Below the pieces are notes generated by a model. The model searched no databases and was not told where the DNA came from. It was given only the letters and a program-made list of their open reading frames with translations. A DNA stretch of 64,000 nucleotides from a bacterium. Lineage in GTDB: Bacteria > Vulcanimicrobiota > Vulcanimicrobiia > Vulcanimicrobiales > SCRA01. Location of the stretch: assembly GCA_004298675.1 (NCBI GenBank), contig SCRI01000063.1, positions 1-64,000 of the forward strand. Reading direction: 5' to 3'. This document shows, piece by piece, positions 16,175 to 24,070 of this stretch (the stretch's first letter is position 1; each line of letters opens with the position of its first letter). A program made the position numbers and the translations under genes.

Positions 16175-17043
16175 GCGGAGGCCGCGGCGCGCTCGGTCGC
16201 AACGATGACGTTGCGCATCAGGGCGACGTTGGTCAGCGGTCCGACGCCACCCGGTACCGGCGTGATCGCCGCAGCCAGTGGTGCCACCTCGTCGAAGGCG
16301 ACGTCACCCTTGAGCACGCCGTCGACGACGGTCGTGCCCACGTCCACCACCGTCACGCCCGGGCTGACCAGCGGCGCGGTAATCAATCCCGGCACGCCTG
16401 CGGCCACCACCAAGACTTCGGCGTCGCGTGTGTGACGCGCGAGGTCGACGGTGGCGACGTGCGTCGTGGTGACGGTAGCGTCGGCGGCAAGCAGCAGCAG
16501 TGAGACCGGCAGGCCCACGACCACCGAACGCCCGACCACGACGGCGCGCTTGCCGGCCACCGGCCACGCCGGCGAGGCTTTCAGCAGCAGCAGCACCGCC
16601 TGGGGCGTTGCGGGTACGAAGAGCGGATGGTTGCCGTACGCCAGCCGCCCCTGGTTGGAGGGATTGCTGGCGTCCACGTCTTTCGACTCGGGAATGAACG
16701 CGGCGATACGCTCGATGTGGAGGTGGCGGGGCAGCGGCTGATGCAGCAGCACGCCGTGAACGCCGGCGTCGGCGTCCAAGCGCTGTAGACGCCGGATGAC
16801 CTGCTCGTCCGTGGAGTCGGCCGACAGCTGCTCGAGATCGACTTCAATTCCGATCTTCGCGCCCAGCTTGAGCAGCGAACGGGCGTACGCCAGGCTGGAC
16901 TCGTCCTCTCCCACCATCTCCACGACCAGGCGCGGAACAGTGCCGCCGTCGCGCAGGTTCTGCGCTCGGCGCGTCAGGTCGGCGGTCAACTCGCGCGCCA
17001 AGGCGCGGCCGTCGAGAATGGTGGCGGTGGTCTCCAACAGCAT
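16171..17043 (-). CDS. folD: Bifunctional methylenetetrahydrofolate dehydrogenase/cyclohydrolase
   Basis: Interconverts methylene-, methenyl- and 10-formyl-tetrahydrofolate in the cytosol. The 290 residues from ATG 17043 match FolD. It has [19 protein letters not shown] (catalytic Tyr and Lys), [12 protein letters not shown] (usual GxLVQxPLP), [15 protein letters not shown], the nucleotide motif [17 protein letters not shown], and the C-terminal signature [19 protein letters not shown]. The ORF track's longer start at 17427 crosses the peroxiredoxin gene and is rejected. It is divergent from the peroxiredoxin with an 82-base gap. Confidence 0.95.
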   Translation of the reverse strand: MLLETTATILDGRALARELTADLTRRAQNLRDGGTVPRLVVEMVGEDESSLAYARSLLKLGAKIGIEVDLEQLSADSTDEQVIRRLQRLDADAGVHGVLLHQPLPRHLHIERIAAFIPESKDVDASNPSNQGRLAYGNHPLFVPATPQAVLLLLKASPAWPVAGKRAVVVGRSVVVGLPVSLLLLAADATVTTTHVATVDLARHTRDAEVLVVAAGVPGLITAPLVSPGVTVVDVGTTVVDGVLKGDVAFDEVAPLAAAITPVPGGVGPLTNVALMRNVIVATERAAASA

Positions 17044-17125
17044 ACTCCGGTGGGGTGAAAATGGCGGCACAGGCTTCGGGGGCGTGTGGGCGGGACCCTG
17101 GCCCGTGGGGCAGAAGGCGTGGCAA

Positions 17126-17617
17126 ATGCAGATAACGCTCGTGGGGCAGGCCGCCCCGGTCTTTACCCTACCCGCGAGTGACGGCGCTCGGATCTCGCTG
17201 GCGAGCCTGCGGGGCCGGCCGCTGGTCCTGGCATTTTTTCGCGGCACCTGGTGACCGCGTTGCCGCAAGCAGCTCGTCGAGCTGCAGCAGGCCGCGGAGA
17301 GCTGGAAAACGCGTGGCGTTGCCGTCCTGGGCGTGGTGGGCCAGCGCCCTGTGCCGGTGCAGCGCCTGCGCACGAAACGCGGCATCGAATTCCCGATCGT
17401 GATCGATGCGGACCGCTCGATCATCAAGCGTTTCGGCGTCTATCACCGCTTCGGCTTCGATGCGCTCAACATCGCCCGGCCTGCCATCTTCGTGCTCGAC
17501 GCGTTGGGTATCGTGCGCTGGGAGCATATCGCGCGCAACCAGCTCGACCGCCCTTCGATCGCGCAGATCGACGCCGCGCTGGAAGCCATGGCGCGGGAGC
17601 TGGTTCAGGAGCGGTAG
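17126..17617 (+). CDS. Candidate selenocysteine peroxiredoxin (AhpC/TSA family), in-frame TGA at codon 43
   Basis: Read through the TGA at 17252-17254, this is one complete 163-residue AhpC/TSA protein. [20 protein letters not shown] leads to [18 protein letters not shown], then the TGA codon, then [17 protein letters not shown] and a full thioredoxin-fold remainder ending [13 protein letters not shown]. Relatives have FxRGxWCPxCRxQL, so the TGA sits exactly at the active-site Cys and gives U-P-R-C. Both halves are in one frame without other stops or frameshifts, and a SECIS-like hairpin follows. Expected role: reduction of peroxides or thiol redox exchange. Alternatives are a nonsense mutation or sequencing error. 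No selA, selB, selC or selD is in the window. It overlaps the M48 gene end by 13 bases, tail to tail. Confidence 0.75.
17252..17297 (+). promoter_or_regulatory. Candidate bacterial SECIS element following the in-frame TGA
   Basis: Directly after TGA, CCGCG-UU-GCC (17255-17264) pairs with GGCCGCGG (17290-17297), leaving two unpaired U on the 5' side. After a four-by-four internal loop, GCAGCTC (17269-17275) pairs with GAGCTGC (17279-17285) around a GTC loop. The loop begins 21 bases after the TGA and starts with G, consistent with the bacterial SECIS model. The folding is by eye; no energy was computed. Confidence 0.6.
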
Positions 17618-19530
17618 GCGGCCCAGATCAGTCCAAGGGCGAGTTGCAGCGTCTCGCCGCGCATGCCCGCCGCCGCCGCGACCGCGATCGGATCCTGGCC
17701 CCGTAGAGCCGCGAGGTTCTGCACCGGCGTGCCATGGCGCTCGGCCGCGAGGATGCAGGCCAACGCCACCGCCGATGGCGTCGCTCCGGCGGCATGCATC
17801 TGCGTAAGCGTCGGGGCGGTCACGCCGAATTGATGCGTCAGCAAGGCTTGGAAGGCGGCGTAGCGCGCGGGCGTGGCATCGGGCAGAAGCATCGCGATGC
17901 GCCCCAGCAGCGTGCGTGCCTGCGCCTCGTTGACGAGGTTCGCGGACTCGTCGGCCGCGTGCGTCGAGGTGGCGAACGAGGCCTGCGCCGCTTGCGCCAG
18001 CGGCAGCAGGCGCTCGAGGTCGCTTTGCGCGAGATCGCCGTGTGGGTAATGCTTCACGTCGCCAAAGCTCTGCATGTAGCGGTCGATCACTGCGGATTCG
18101 TCGTACGCGAGCGCCATCGAGCCGCGCGCGGCATCGACGGCGTACAGCAAGTTGCCGGCGCTGGCCGCCACGCCATCGCCGATGCTTCCGGCGCGCGCCA
18201 AGACGAGCGCGCTGTTGGAGTTGGGATGCGCGATCTGGTCACGCAGCTCGTCGAGCACCTTGCGGTCGTCGTCGAGAATCGCCGGGGCCTGGTCGAAGGT
18301 GTCGGTAGCTTCGTCGAAGAGATGGTTGGTGTCGCGTACCAGCTTCAACTGTTCGTGCAGCAGCGTCGCCAGGCGCGAGCTGTCGCTGACGCCCGCGATG
18401 CCGCCCGTCTCGTCCAGCGGGATGTCGTAGTCGAGCTCGCCCAAGCGCTCTTCCAACGCATCGGCGTCGTGCCGCCCGTCTTTGATGCGTGCCTTCACGT
18501 CGTCTTTGGCCGCCTGTACTCGTGCCGCCACGGCATCGAGCCGCGCGCGCAGCGCTGCCGTATCCGTGCGCGGCGCGGCGACCGGGGCCGCATTCTCTGC
18601 AGCCAGCTGCTGTGCGCGCGGGTCGCTGGCGATCGGTGCAAGCGCCTGCGGGACGAGACCCGAGTAACCCAGCGCCAGTTCCGAGCGCGCCAGCCCCAAA
18701 CGCGCGGCGGCGTCCGCGGGTACGCTCGCGACGACGCGTTGCAAGGCCGTGCGCGCGTAGGCATAACGCCCCTCGTCGAGATCGTGGAGCGCGTCGCGCG
18801 CCGCCTGAGCCGGCGTGCGCTTGTCGATCTCCGGATAGCCTTCAAGGTGCGCGACGCGATCCGGCGAGCCCGGGTGGGTCTCGAAGTAGCGCGAGAAGAC
18901 GCCGCCGGACTTCTCCTCGATCGAGCCCAGACGCGTCATGAAATCCACCATCGTCTGTGGATCGAAGCCGGCTTGCGTCATCAACCGCAGACCGTACTCG
19001 TCGGCCTTGAGCTCGTGATAGCGGCTGACTTTGAGCAGATAGAGGCCCGCGGCGAGATCGCCGAAGCGGCTCACCAGCGGCGAGAAGAACTTGAGGATCG
19101 TCAGCAGCGTGTTGGCGCCTTTGACCTCCTCGTACATCTTGGTGATGTGGTACTGCTCTTCGTGCCCCAGCTCGTGCCCGAGCACGGCGGCTAGCTCGTC
19201 GTCGTCCTGGATGAAGTTGAGCATACCTTTGGTGATGTAGACCGTGCCGCCGGGGAGCGAGAACGCGTTGGGTGTTTCGCTGTCGAGGATGTGCACGGAG
19301 TACGGAACGTCACGACGCAGCGTGTGCGCGGTGAGCGTGGCGAAGACGCGGTCGACCCAGGCCGTGAGCAAGGCGTCGTCGTCCACGCGGCCGATCTGCT
19401 CGTCGATCGCCCGCTCGATGCGCTGACCGAATTGGATCTCCGCCTGCGAGGTCATCGCGGCGGCGGGCAGCGGAGCCGCCAGCGCAACCACGAGCAGCAA
19501 CGCGCACAGGCGCGTCAGCGAGGTTCTCAT
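17605..19530 (-). CDS. M48 family metalloprotease with TPR-like C-terminal region
   Basis: Secreted zinc protease of 641 residues. The signal peptide (LLLVVALAAPLPAAA) ends near residue 25. The catalytic motif VLGHELGHEEQYH has HELGH at 119-123, and the third ligand Glu is in HELKADEYGLRLM. This matches periplasmic BepA/YfgC-type M48 proteases that handle misfolded outer-membrane proteins. After residue 270, helical repeats suggest TPR-like segments. The long C-terminal region (about 350-641) is rich in Ala and Asp and not recognised. The ORF start at 19983 is too long; ATG 19530 begins the signal peptide. Divergent from the TlpA-like gene. Confidence 0.88.
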   Translation of the reverse strand: MRTSLTRLCALLLVVALAAPLPAAAMTSQAEIQFGQRIERAIDEQIGRVDDDALLTAWVDRVFATLTAHTLRRDVPYSVHILDSETPNAFSLPGGTVYITKGMLNFIQDDDELAAVLGHELGHEEQYHITKMYEEVKGANTLLTILKFFSPLVSRFGDLAAGLYLLKVSRYHELKADEYGLRLMTQAGFDPQTMVDFMTRLGSIEEKSGGVFSRYFETHPGSPDRVAHLEGYPEIDKRTPAQAARDALHDLDEGRYAYARTALQRVVASVPADAAARLGLARSELALGYSGLVPQALAPIASDPRAQQLAAENAAPVAAPRTDTAALRARLDAVAARVQAAKDDVKARIKDGRHDADALEERLGELDYDIPLDETGGIAGVSDSSRLATLLHEQLKLVRDTNHLFDEATDTFDQAPAILDDDRKVLDELRDQIAHPNSNSALVLARAGSIGDGVAASAGNLLYAVDAARGSMALAYDESAVIDRYMQSFGDVKHYPHGDLAQSDLERLLPLAQAAQASFATSTHAADESANLVNEAQARTLLGRIAMLLPDATPARYAAFQALLTHQFGVTAPTLTQMHAAGATPSAVALACILAAERHGTPVQNLAALRGQDPIAVAAAAGMRGETLQLALGLIWAAYRS

Positions 19531-19627
19531 CGCTGGCGCGGCAGTTCTCCATCGCGGCGCGGCGACCTTGGTCGCATGCCGCTGCGCCGATAGGCCTTCG
19601 ATGCCTGGGCGCGTAAGAGTCGCCCCC

Positions 19628-20146
19628 GTGAATCGAAGGATGGGGCTGATCGCGCTGGCGACGGCCGTGCTGGCGGGCTGCGGCGGCGGGGGCAAGGGGG
19701 CGCCGTCCGCCGGCCCCGGCGCGCTCGTCGGCGCGCCGGTTGCTAGCTTCACGGTCGCGCGGCTGGGCGGCGGCGAAGAGGGCGTCGGTGATCTGCGCGG
19801 CAAGGTCGTGCTGGTGAACTTGTGGGCATCGTGGTGTCCGCCCTGCCGCCAAGAGATGCCCGATCTCGAGCGCTTCTCCCGCGACGCCGGCAAAGACGGC
19901 ATCGACGTGGTCGGCATCAACGAGGGCGAGTCCGCGCAGACGGCGGCCGCGTTCGCAAAGAAGGCCGGCGTGACGTTCCCCATCCTGCTCGACCTGCAGC
20001 AGCGTTACGGTGCGGCGTTCGGTGCGCTCGGTCTGCCGACGAGCGTCTTCGTCCGCCGTGACGGCACGGTGGCCGAGGCTATCGACGGTCCCCTCACGTA
20101 CGCGCAGATGCAAGCCAAGAGCAAGCGCGCACAGGAGGCACGATGA
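19628..20146 (+). CDS. TlpA-like thiol-disulfide oxidoreductase lipoprotein
   Basis: Membrane-anchored thioredoxin-fold protein. From GTG 19628 it reads VNRRMGLIALATAVLAGCGG, a lipoprotein signal with lipobox LAGC; ATG 19640 is an alternative. The active site is VNLWASWCPPCRQEMPDLERF (CPPC), and the cis-Pro region is GLPTSVFVRRDG. Such proteins reduce or rearrange disulfides outside the cytoplasm, for example during cytochrome c maturation. The stop overlaps the start of the next membrane-protein gene as ATGA, so both are made together. Total about 172 residues. Confidence 0.9.
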   Translation: MNRRMGLIALATAVLAGCGGGGKGAPSAGPGALVGAPVASFTVARLGGGEEGVGDLRGKVVLVNLWASWCPPCRQEMPDLERFSRDAGKDGIDVVGINEGESAQTAAAFAKKAGVTFPILLDLQQRYGAAFGALGLPTSVFVRRDGTVAEAIDGPLTYAQMQAKSKRAQEAR

Positions 20147-21057
20147 GCGAGGCGGCGCTGGCGGCGATCGCGGCGCTGGCCGTCGCGGTTCTGACGTTCG
20201 CCCAGGATGCCGTGCCGGGCTTGACGTTCTACCACACCTGGCAGTACGCGCTAGCGGTAGCCGTGGGAATAGGGCTCGTGGTTCGCCATACGTTGCGCCG
20301 GCGCCGTTACCGCGTCGCGATGCTGGGTGTGGCGGCGATCGGTCTGGCGGGACTCTACGCCGGCTTGACGGGGGCGGACACGGAGTTGCTGACGCGCGGA
20401 CCGGGGCAGGTCGTGCACGCCGCGAAGGGCGCGGTGGTGCGCTTTCCGATCGTGGACGGAGCGCAGGTGCGCACGGGGAGCGCCACCCTCGACGTGACCG
20501 GCCGCGGCGCACTGCGGCCGGGCGGACGCAGGTATGTCGGCACCTCGATCCTGCTCTCCCAGATGCATCCCGCGGCGTATATCGAGGCTTACGATGCGGA
20601 TGGACGCCACCTCACCGTCACCCAGCCGCAGGGCACCGCCTTCCTTTCCCCGCTCCTGCTTTTCCCCGCGCGCGCCCATCTGCGCGAGCGCGTCTACGCC
20701 ATCGACCTCTTCGCGCTTCCAGCTCTCTCGCAGAGCGTGCAGGCGTTCTACTTCACTCCGGCCGACATCGCCGCCGTGCAGCATATTCCGCCCCCGCGCG
20801 ATGCCGCGGTTCTGGTTGCGGTAACCGGCAGCGGTCACGCGCTGCTGCCGCATGGCATCGCCTTCCTCCGGCAGGGCGCCGCCACAGAGGTGGGCGGCGT
20901 ACGCCTCACCGCCACAATCGGCCGCTACCCGGTGCTGGTGGTGGCCTCGGCGCCGTGGCCCCCGTTGCTGGCCGGCGGCACGCTCATCGCCTTGGCCGGC
21001 CTGGCAATCCGGCGGCGTAAAGAGCGCGCGGCGCTCACCGTCGACGGCACCGCGTAG
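20143..21057 (+). CDS. Polytopic membrane protein coupled to TlpA-like gene
   Basis: A 304-residue protein I cannot assign with confidence. Hydrophobic helices lie at about residues 5-20, 28-45 and 58-75, then a 190-residue beta-rich domain (TGSATLDVTGRGALRPGG), and a final helix (PPLLAGGTLIALAGLAIRR) with a basic tail. The layout, three N-terminal helices, large outside domain and one C-terminal helix, and coupling to a TlpA-like protein recall ResB-type cytochrome c biogenesis proteins, but I do not see ResB motifs. No Cys residues for redox work were noticed. Confidence 0.55.
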   Translation: MSEAALAAIAALAVAVLTFAQDAVPGLTFYHTWQYALAVAVGIGLVVRHTLRRRRYRVAMLGVAAIGLAGLYAGLTGADTELLTRGPGQVVHAAKGAVVRFPIVDGAQVRTGSATLDVTGRGALRPGGRRYVGTSILLSQMHPAAYIEAYDADGRHLTVTQPQGTAFLSPLLLFPARAHLRERVYAIDLFALPALSQSVQAFYFTPADIAAVQHIPPPRDAAVLVAVTGSGHALLPHGIAFLRQGAATEVGGVRLTATIGRYPVLVVASAPWPPLLAGGTLIALAGLAIRRRKERAALTVDGTA

Positions 21058-21067
21058 GGGCCAAACG

Positions 21068-23767
21068 ATGCCGGACAAGCCGCCGGCTGGGCGTCCGCTC
21101 CGTGGTACAATAGCCGCAGCAGCCATGGCACTTCGACCTCTGGTCGGCGTCCCAACCAGCGCGCCGGCACCCGGGGCGTTCGGAACGATCGAGCGGCCCA
21201 GGCTCTTCGAGCGACTCGACCACGCGCTTGCGTTGCACGTTGCCTGCATCGTCGCACCCGCGGGCTACGGTAAATCGACGCTCGTTCGTCAGTACCTGGA
21301 ACGTACCGGGCGTCCACACGCGCGCATCGCGGTTCCCAGCGGCGGCGGAGTGGCGGCGTTTGCCGGTGCGTTGGCCAAGGGGCTGCACGGGCTCGCTCCG
21401 CATGCCGCGGCCGATTTCGGCGGTGCGGCGGAGAGCGCGCGGCGCGCGCCGCGCCCGGAGGCGGTGCTCGCCGATTGGTTCGCGCATCTGCTGGCGGGCA
21501 AGGCGGCGCTGTTGGCGATCGACGACGTCGATCAGCTGCGTGACGACGCCGGCACCACCTTTCTACGCGAGTTGGTGGAGCGCGCCGGTGACACGAGCTT
21601 TCTGATCCTCTCCCGCTCCACGCCGCCGCTGCCGCTGACGCGCTGGCTGGCCTACGGCGAAGTCGATTTCCCCATCGACCTCGCGGAGCTGCGTTTTCGT
21701 GACGACGAGGTGCGCGCGTACGCGTTGGGCAGCGGGCTGGAGCTCCCCGCGCGCACGTTGGAGCGCGTGATCCAATTGGCCGAGGGCTGGCCGATGGCCG
21801 CCGCGCTGGCGGCCCGTGCCGCGGCGCGAGCCGGCGGCGATCTGCGCCAGATCGAGGGCGCCACGCGCGAGATCCTCTTCGACTTCTTCGCACAAGAGAT
21901 CTTTGCTGCGTTGCCGGACGAGGTACGGCGCTTCGTGGTCGACACCAGCGTCTTCGACGTGCTCGACATCCCGTTGCTGGAGGCGCATGCGCGCTACGCG
22001 CAGGCGCGCGCGGTCCTGGAGCGGCTCCTTCACGACGGTGTCTTCGTGTTCCGCGACAGCAACGACATCTATCGCTACCAGGGGCTCTTTCGTGCCTTCG
22101 CTCGACACGAGCTGAAGCGCCGTCCTACGGTGGAGCGTCGCGGAGCGTATCTCGCCGCCGCCGAGGCGCTGGTGGCCGGCGAGCGCGATGCGGAGGCGCT
22201 GAGCTTACTCATCGAGATCGGGGAACGGAGGCGGGCGCGGCAGCTCGCCGGAGAGCGCTTTCGCGAGATCTTCCGGGCGGGTCGGGCCGATGCGCTTCTC
22301 AGAGCGCTGGACGCGCTGGACGACCCCAACGATCCCGAAGTGCTGGCGTTGCGTGCGCTGGTCCTTGCGCGTACCGAGCGCGCAGGCGAAGTGCCGGAGT
22401 TAGTACGCCGCGTGGAGGCGAGCGGCGAACAGGGGCTGGCGCGTCTGCAGGCGCGTTTGGCGCTGGCAACCCACTACTCGTATGAGATGCGCTACGCCGA
22501 GGCGATGCAGGTGGTGCGTGCGGAGACGGCCGCCATCTTGCTGCCGCGTACCGTGGCCTTCGATTTCTGTGCCTTGGCGGTCGACGCGCTGACCGAATTA
22601 GGGGAAAGCGACGAGGCCCAGCGCTATCTCCAGCAGATGTCGCCGCTGGCGGCGCCATCGCAACGCTTCCGCGTAGCCTACGCCAATATCGTCCTCGCCT
22701 TTAATCGCAGCGACCTCAGCCTAGTGGAGCAGTTTGCGGACGCGCTGTTGGCGGAGGCTGAAGCGGAGCACGATCATCATACGGCGGCGCGCGCACGAGT
22801 GTGCTTGGCGAAGGTCGCCATGCAGCGTGGCGAATTCGCAGAGGCGCAACGGTTTGCGCGCGAGTCTGCCGAAGCGTTCCGTTTGGTCGGCGAGGTACAT
22901 AGCGAGACTTTTGCGCTGATGCGGTTCATCCATGCGGCGAGTGAAGCGGGGCAGTTCGAGCAGATGCGTGAGGCCATCGATCGGCTCGACGCGCTCGTCG
23001 TGCTCGGTATCGGGCGCTGGGCGTACGATATCTGCGTCCCGCCGGCGCGGGCTTTGGCGCGGGCGGCGTTAGGTGACTTTCAAACAGCGTTCGATGCCGT
23101 TGAAGCCTGTCCGGCTCTGCCTGGTGGGAGCTACACGACGCTGCGTGTCGCCGAAATCGCCTTCTATGCCGCCGCAGCGGCGCGCCGGGGGGAAGCCGAA
23201 GAGCGTGTCAGCGAGTGCCTTCAGCGCGTGCGGGAGGCGACGCCGGGGATCGATGCCTCGCAGCGCACGCTGCTGGCGTTGATCTATCTTGCTTGCGCAA
23301 ACTTAGCGTTAGGGCGGCTGGAGCGCGCGCGCAGCCTGCTCCAGCAAATCGGCCATACGAAGAAGACCTTGGAGCATCGGGCGCGCCTGCTCTGGGATGT
23401 TTCTTGGGCGCTATACCTCGAGGCGAGCGGCCATAGCGAGGGTGCGGGGCGGCGAAGTGCCGCTACCGAGCGGCTTTCCCAGTCCGGGTTCGAAGGTTTG
23501 GCACGGGTCTTCAAACATTTAAGCGTGCCGAGTATGTCTTTGTCCGGAGACCAATCGGCCGGTGCGTCGCTTGGGAGCCTGACCAAGACAGAGTTGGCGA
23601 CGCTGGCCATGGCTGCCGAGGGCTTGGCCTCCAAGCAGATCGCGGAGCGCTCCGGGCGCAGCCCCCAAACGGTAGACAAACATCTATCGAACGCTCTGCG
23701 TAAGTTGGGCTGCCGTTCCCGCGCTGAAGCGGTGGCTCTGGCACGCCGTCACGGTTTCTTGAATTAG
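21068..23767 (+). CDS. MalT-like LuxR family ATP-dependent transcriptional regulator
   Basis: Large STAND-type regulator of 899 residues from ATG 21068 (AGGGG upstream); ATG 21125 is also possible. The N-terminal NTPase has Walker A IVAPAGYGKST and Walker B KAALLAIDDVDQL, then the winged-helix and helical-repeat sensor typical of MalT relatives. The C-terminal LuxR-type helix-turn-helix reads LTKTELATLAMAAEGLASKQ followed by IAERSGRSPQTVDKHLSNAL. ATP and an unknown inducer would drive oligomerisation and activation. The terminator just after it and the small lipoprotein gene next door suggest a possible local target. Confidence 0.88.
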   Translation: MPDKPPAGRPLRGTIAAAAMALRPLVGVPTSAPAPGAFGTIERPRLFERLDHALALHVACIVAPAGYGKSTLVRQYLERTGRPHARIAVPSGGGVAAFAGALAKGLHGLAPHAAADFGGAAESARRAPRPEAVLADWFAHLLAGKAALLAIDDVDQLRDDAGTTFLRELVERAGDTSFLILSRSTPPLPLTRWLAYGEVDFPIDLAELRFRDDEVRAYALGSGLELPARTLERVIQLAEGWPMAAALAARAAARAGGDLRQIEGATREILFDFFAQEIFAALPDEVRRFVVDTSVFDVLDIPLLEAHARYAQARAVLERLLHDGVFVFRDSNDIYRYQGLFRAFARHELKRRPTVERRGAYLAAAEALVAGERDAEALSLLIEIGERRRARQLAGERFREIFRAGRADALLRALDALDDPNDPEVLALRALVLARTERAGEVPELVRRVEASGEQGLARLQARLALATHYSYEMRYAEAMQVVRAETAAILLPRTVAFDFCALAVDALTELGESDEAQRYLQQMSPLAAPSQRFRVAYANIVLAFNRSDLSLVEQFADALLAEAEAEHDHHTAARARVCLAKVAMQRGEFAEAQRFARESAEAFRLVGEVHSETFALMRFIHAASEAGQFEQMREAIDRLDALVVLGIGRWAYDICVPPARALARAALGDFQTAFDAVEACPALPGGSYTTLRVAEIAFYAAAAARRGEAEERVSECLQRVREATPGIDASQRTLLALIYLACANLALGRLERARSLLQQIGHTKKTLEHRARLLWDVSWALYLEASGHSEGAGRRSAATERLSQSGFEGLARVFKHLSVPSMSLSGDQSAGASLGSLTKTELATLAMAAEGLASKQIAERSGRSPQTVDKHLSNALRKLGCRSRAEAVALARRHGFLN

Positions 23768-23770
23768 CCT

Positions 23771-23797
23771 TCTACCTAATTTTCGGTAGAGTTTTTT
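23771..23797 (+). terminator. Intrinsic terminator after the MalT-like gene
   Basis: TCTACC (23771-23776) and GGTAGA (23785-23790) form a 6-bp stem with an 8-base AT-rich loop, followed by G and six T (23792-23797), four bases after the stop codon. Confidence 0.75.
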
Positions 23798-23862
23798 AGG
23801 TTTGTCCCGCCTACGATGGGCCCAAGGTACTACTAAACTCTTTTCACCTTGGAGGCTATCGT

Positions 23863-24015
23863 ATGACTCGCGTTCTTGCCGCCCTCGCTCTCGGCGCCAG
23901 CATCCTCGGCCTTGCGGCCTGCTCCGGCGGTGCAAGTTCGATCACTCCGCCTACGCAGAGCGTCACGCAGCAAGGGCAGCATCCCGACAGCGGCGGGCTG
24001 CCGCCAAACCTCTAG
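23863..24015 (+). CDS. Small 50-residue lipoprotein
   Basis: Too short for the ORF track. ATG 23863 has GGAGG eight bases upstream. The product starts MTRVLAALALGASILGLAAC, a complete lipoprotein signal peptide with lipobox LAAC and Cys at 20. The mature part is only about 31 residues, polar and Pro/Gln/Gly-rich (SGGASSITPPTQSVTQQGQ) and without a fold signature. It lies between a strong terminator and the degenerate HD-GYP gene, so it probably has its own promoter in the AT-richer stretch 23800-23850. It could be a small envelope lipoprotein or an entericidin-like peptide; function unknown. Confidence 0.7.
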   Translation: MTRVLAALALGASILGLAACSGGASSITPPTQSVTQQGQHPDSGGLPPNL

Positions 24016-24070
24016 TCGGCTCCAGTCTCCTACCGGGTGAGAAGAACGTAAGGAAGTCGAGACCCCCGTC

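Noticed and set aside
17043-17427. N-terminal extension of FolD given by the ORF track
   Set aside because: It is the reverse strand of the peroxiredoxin gene, and FolD's conserved start is at 17043.
17178-17706. Plus-strand ORFs in other frames over the peroxiredoxin (17178, 17251, 17406)
   Set aside because: Arg-rich translations without homology; the peroxiredoxin frame read through the TGA explains the region.
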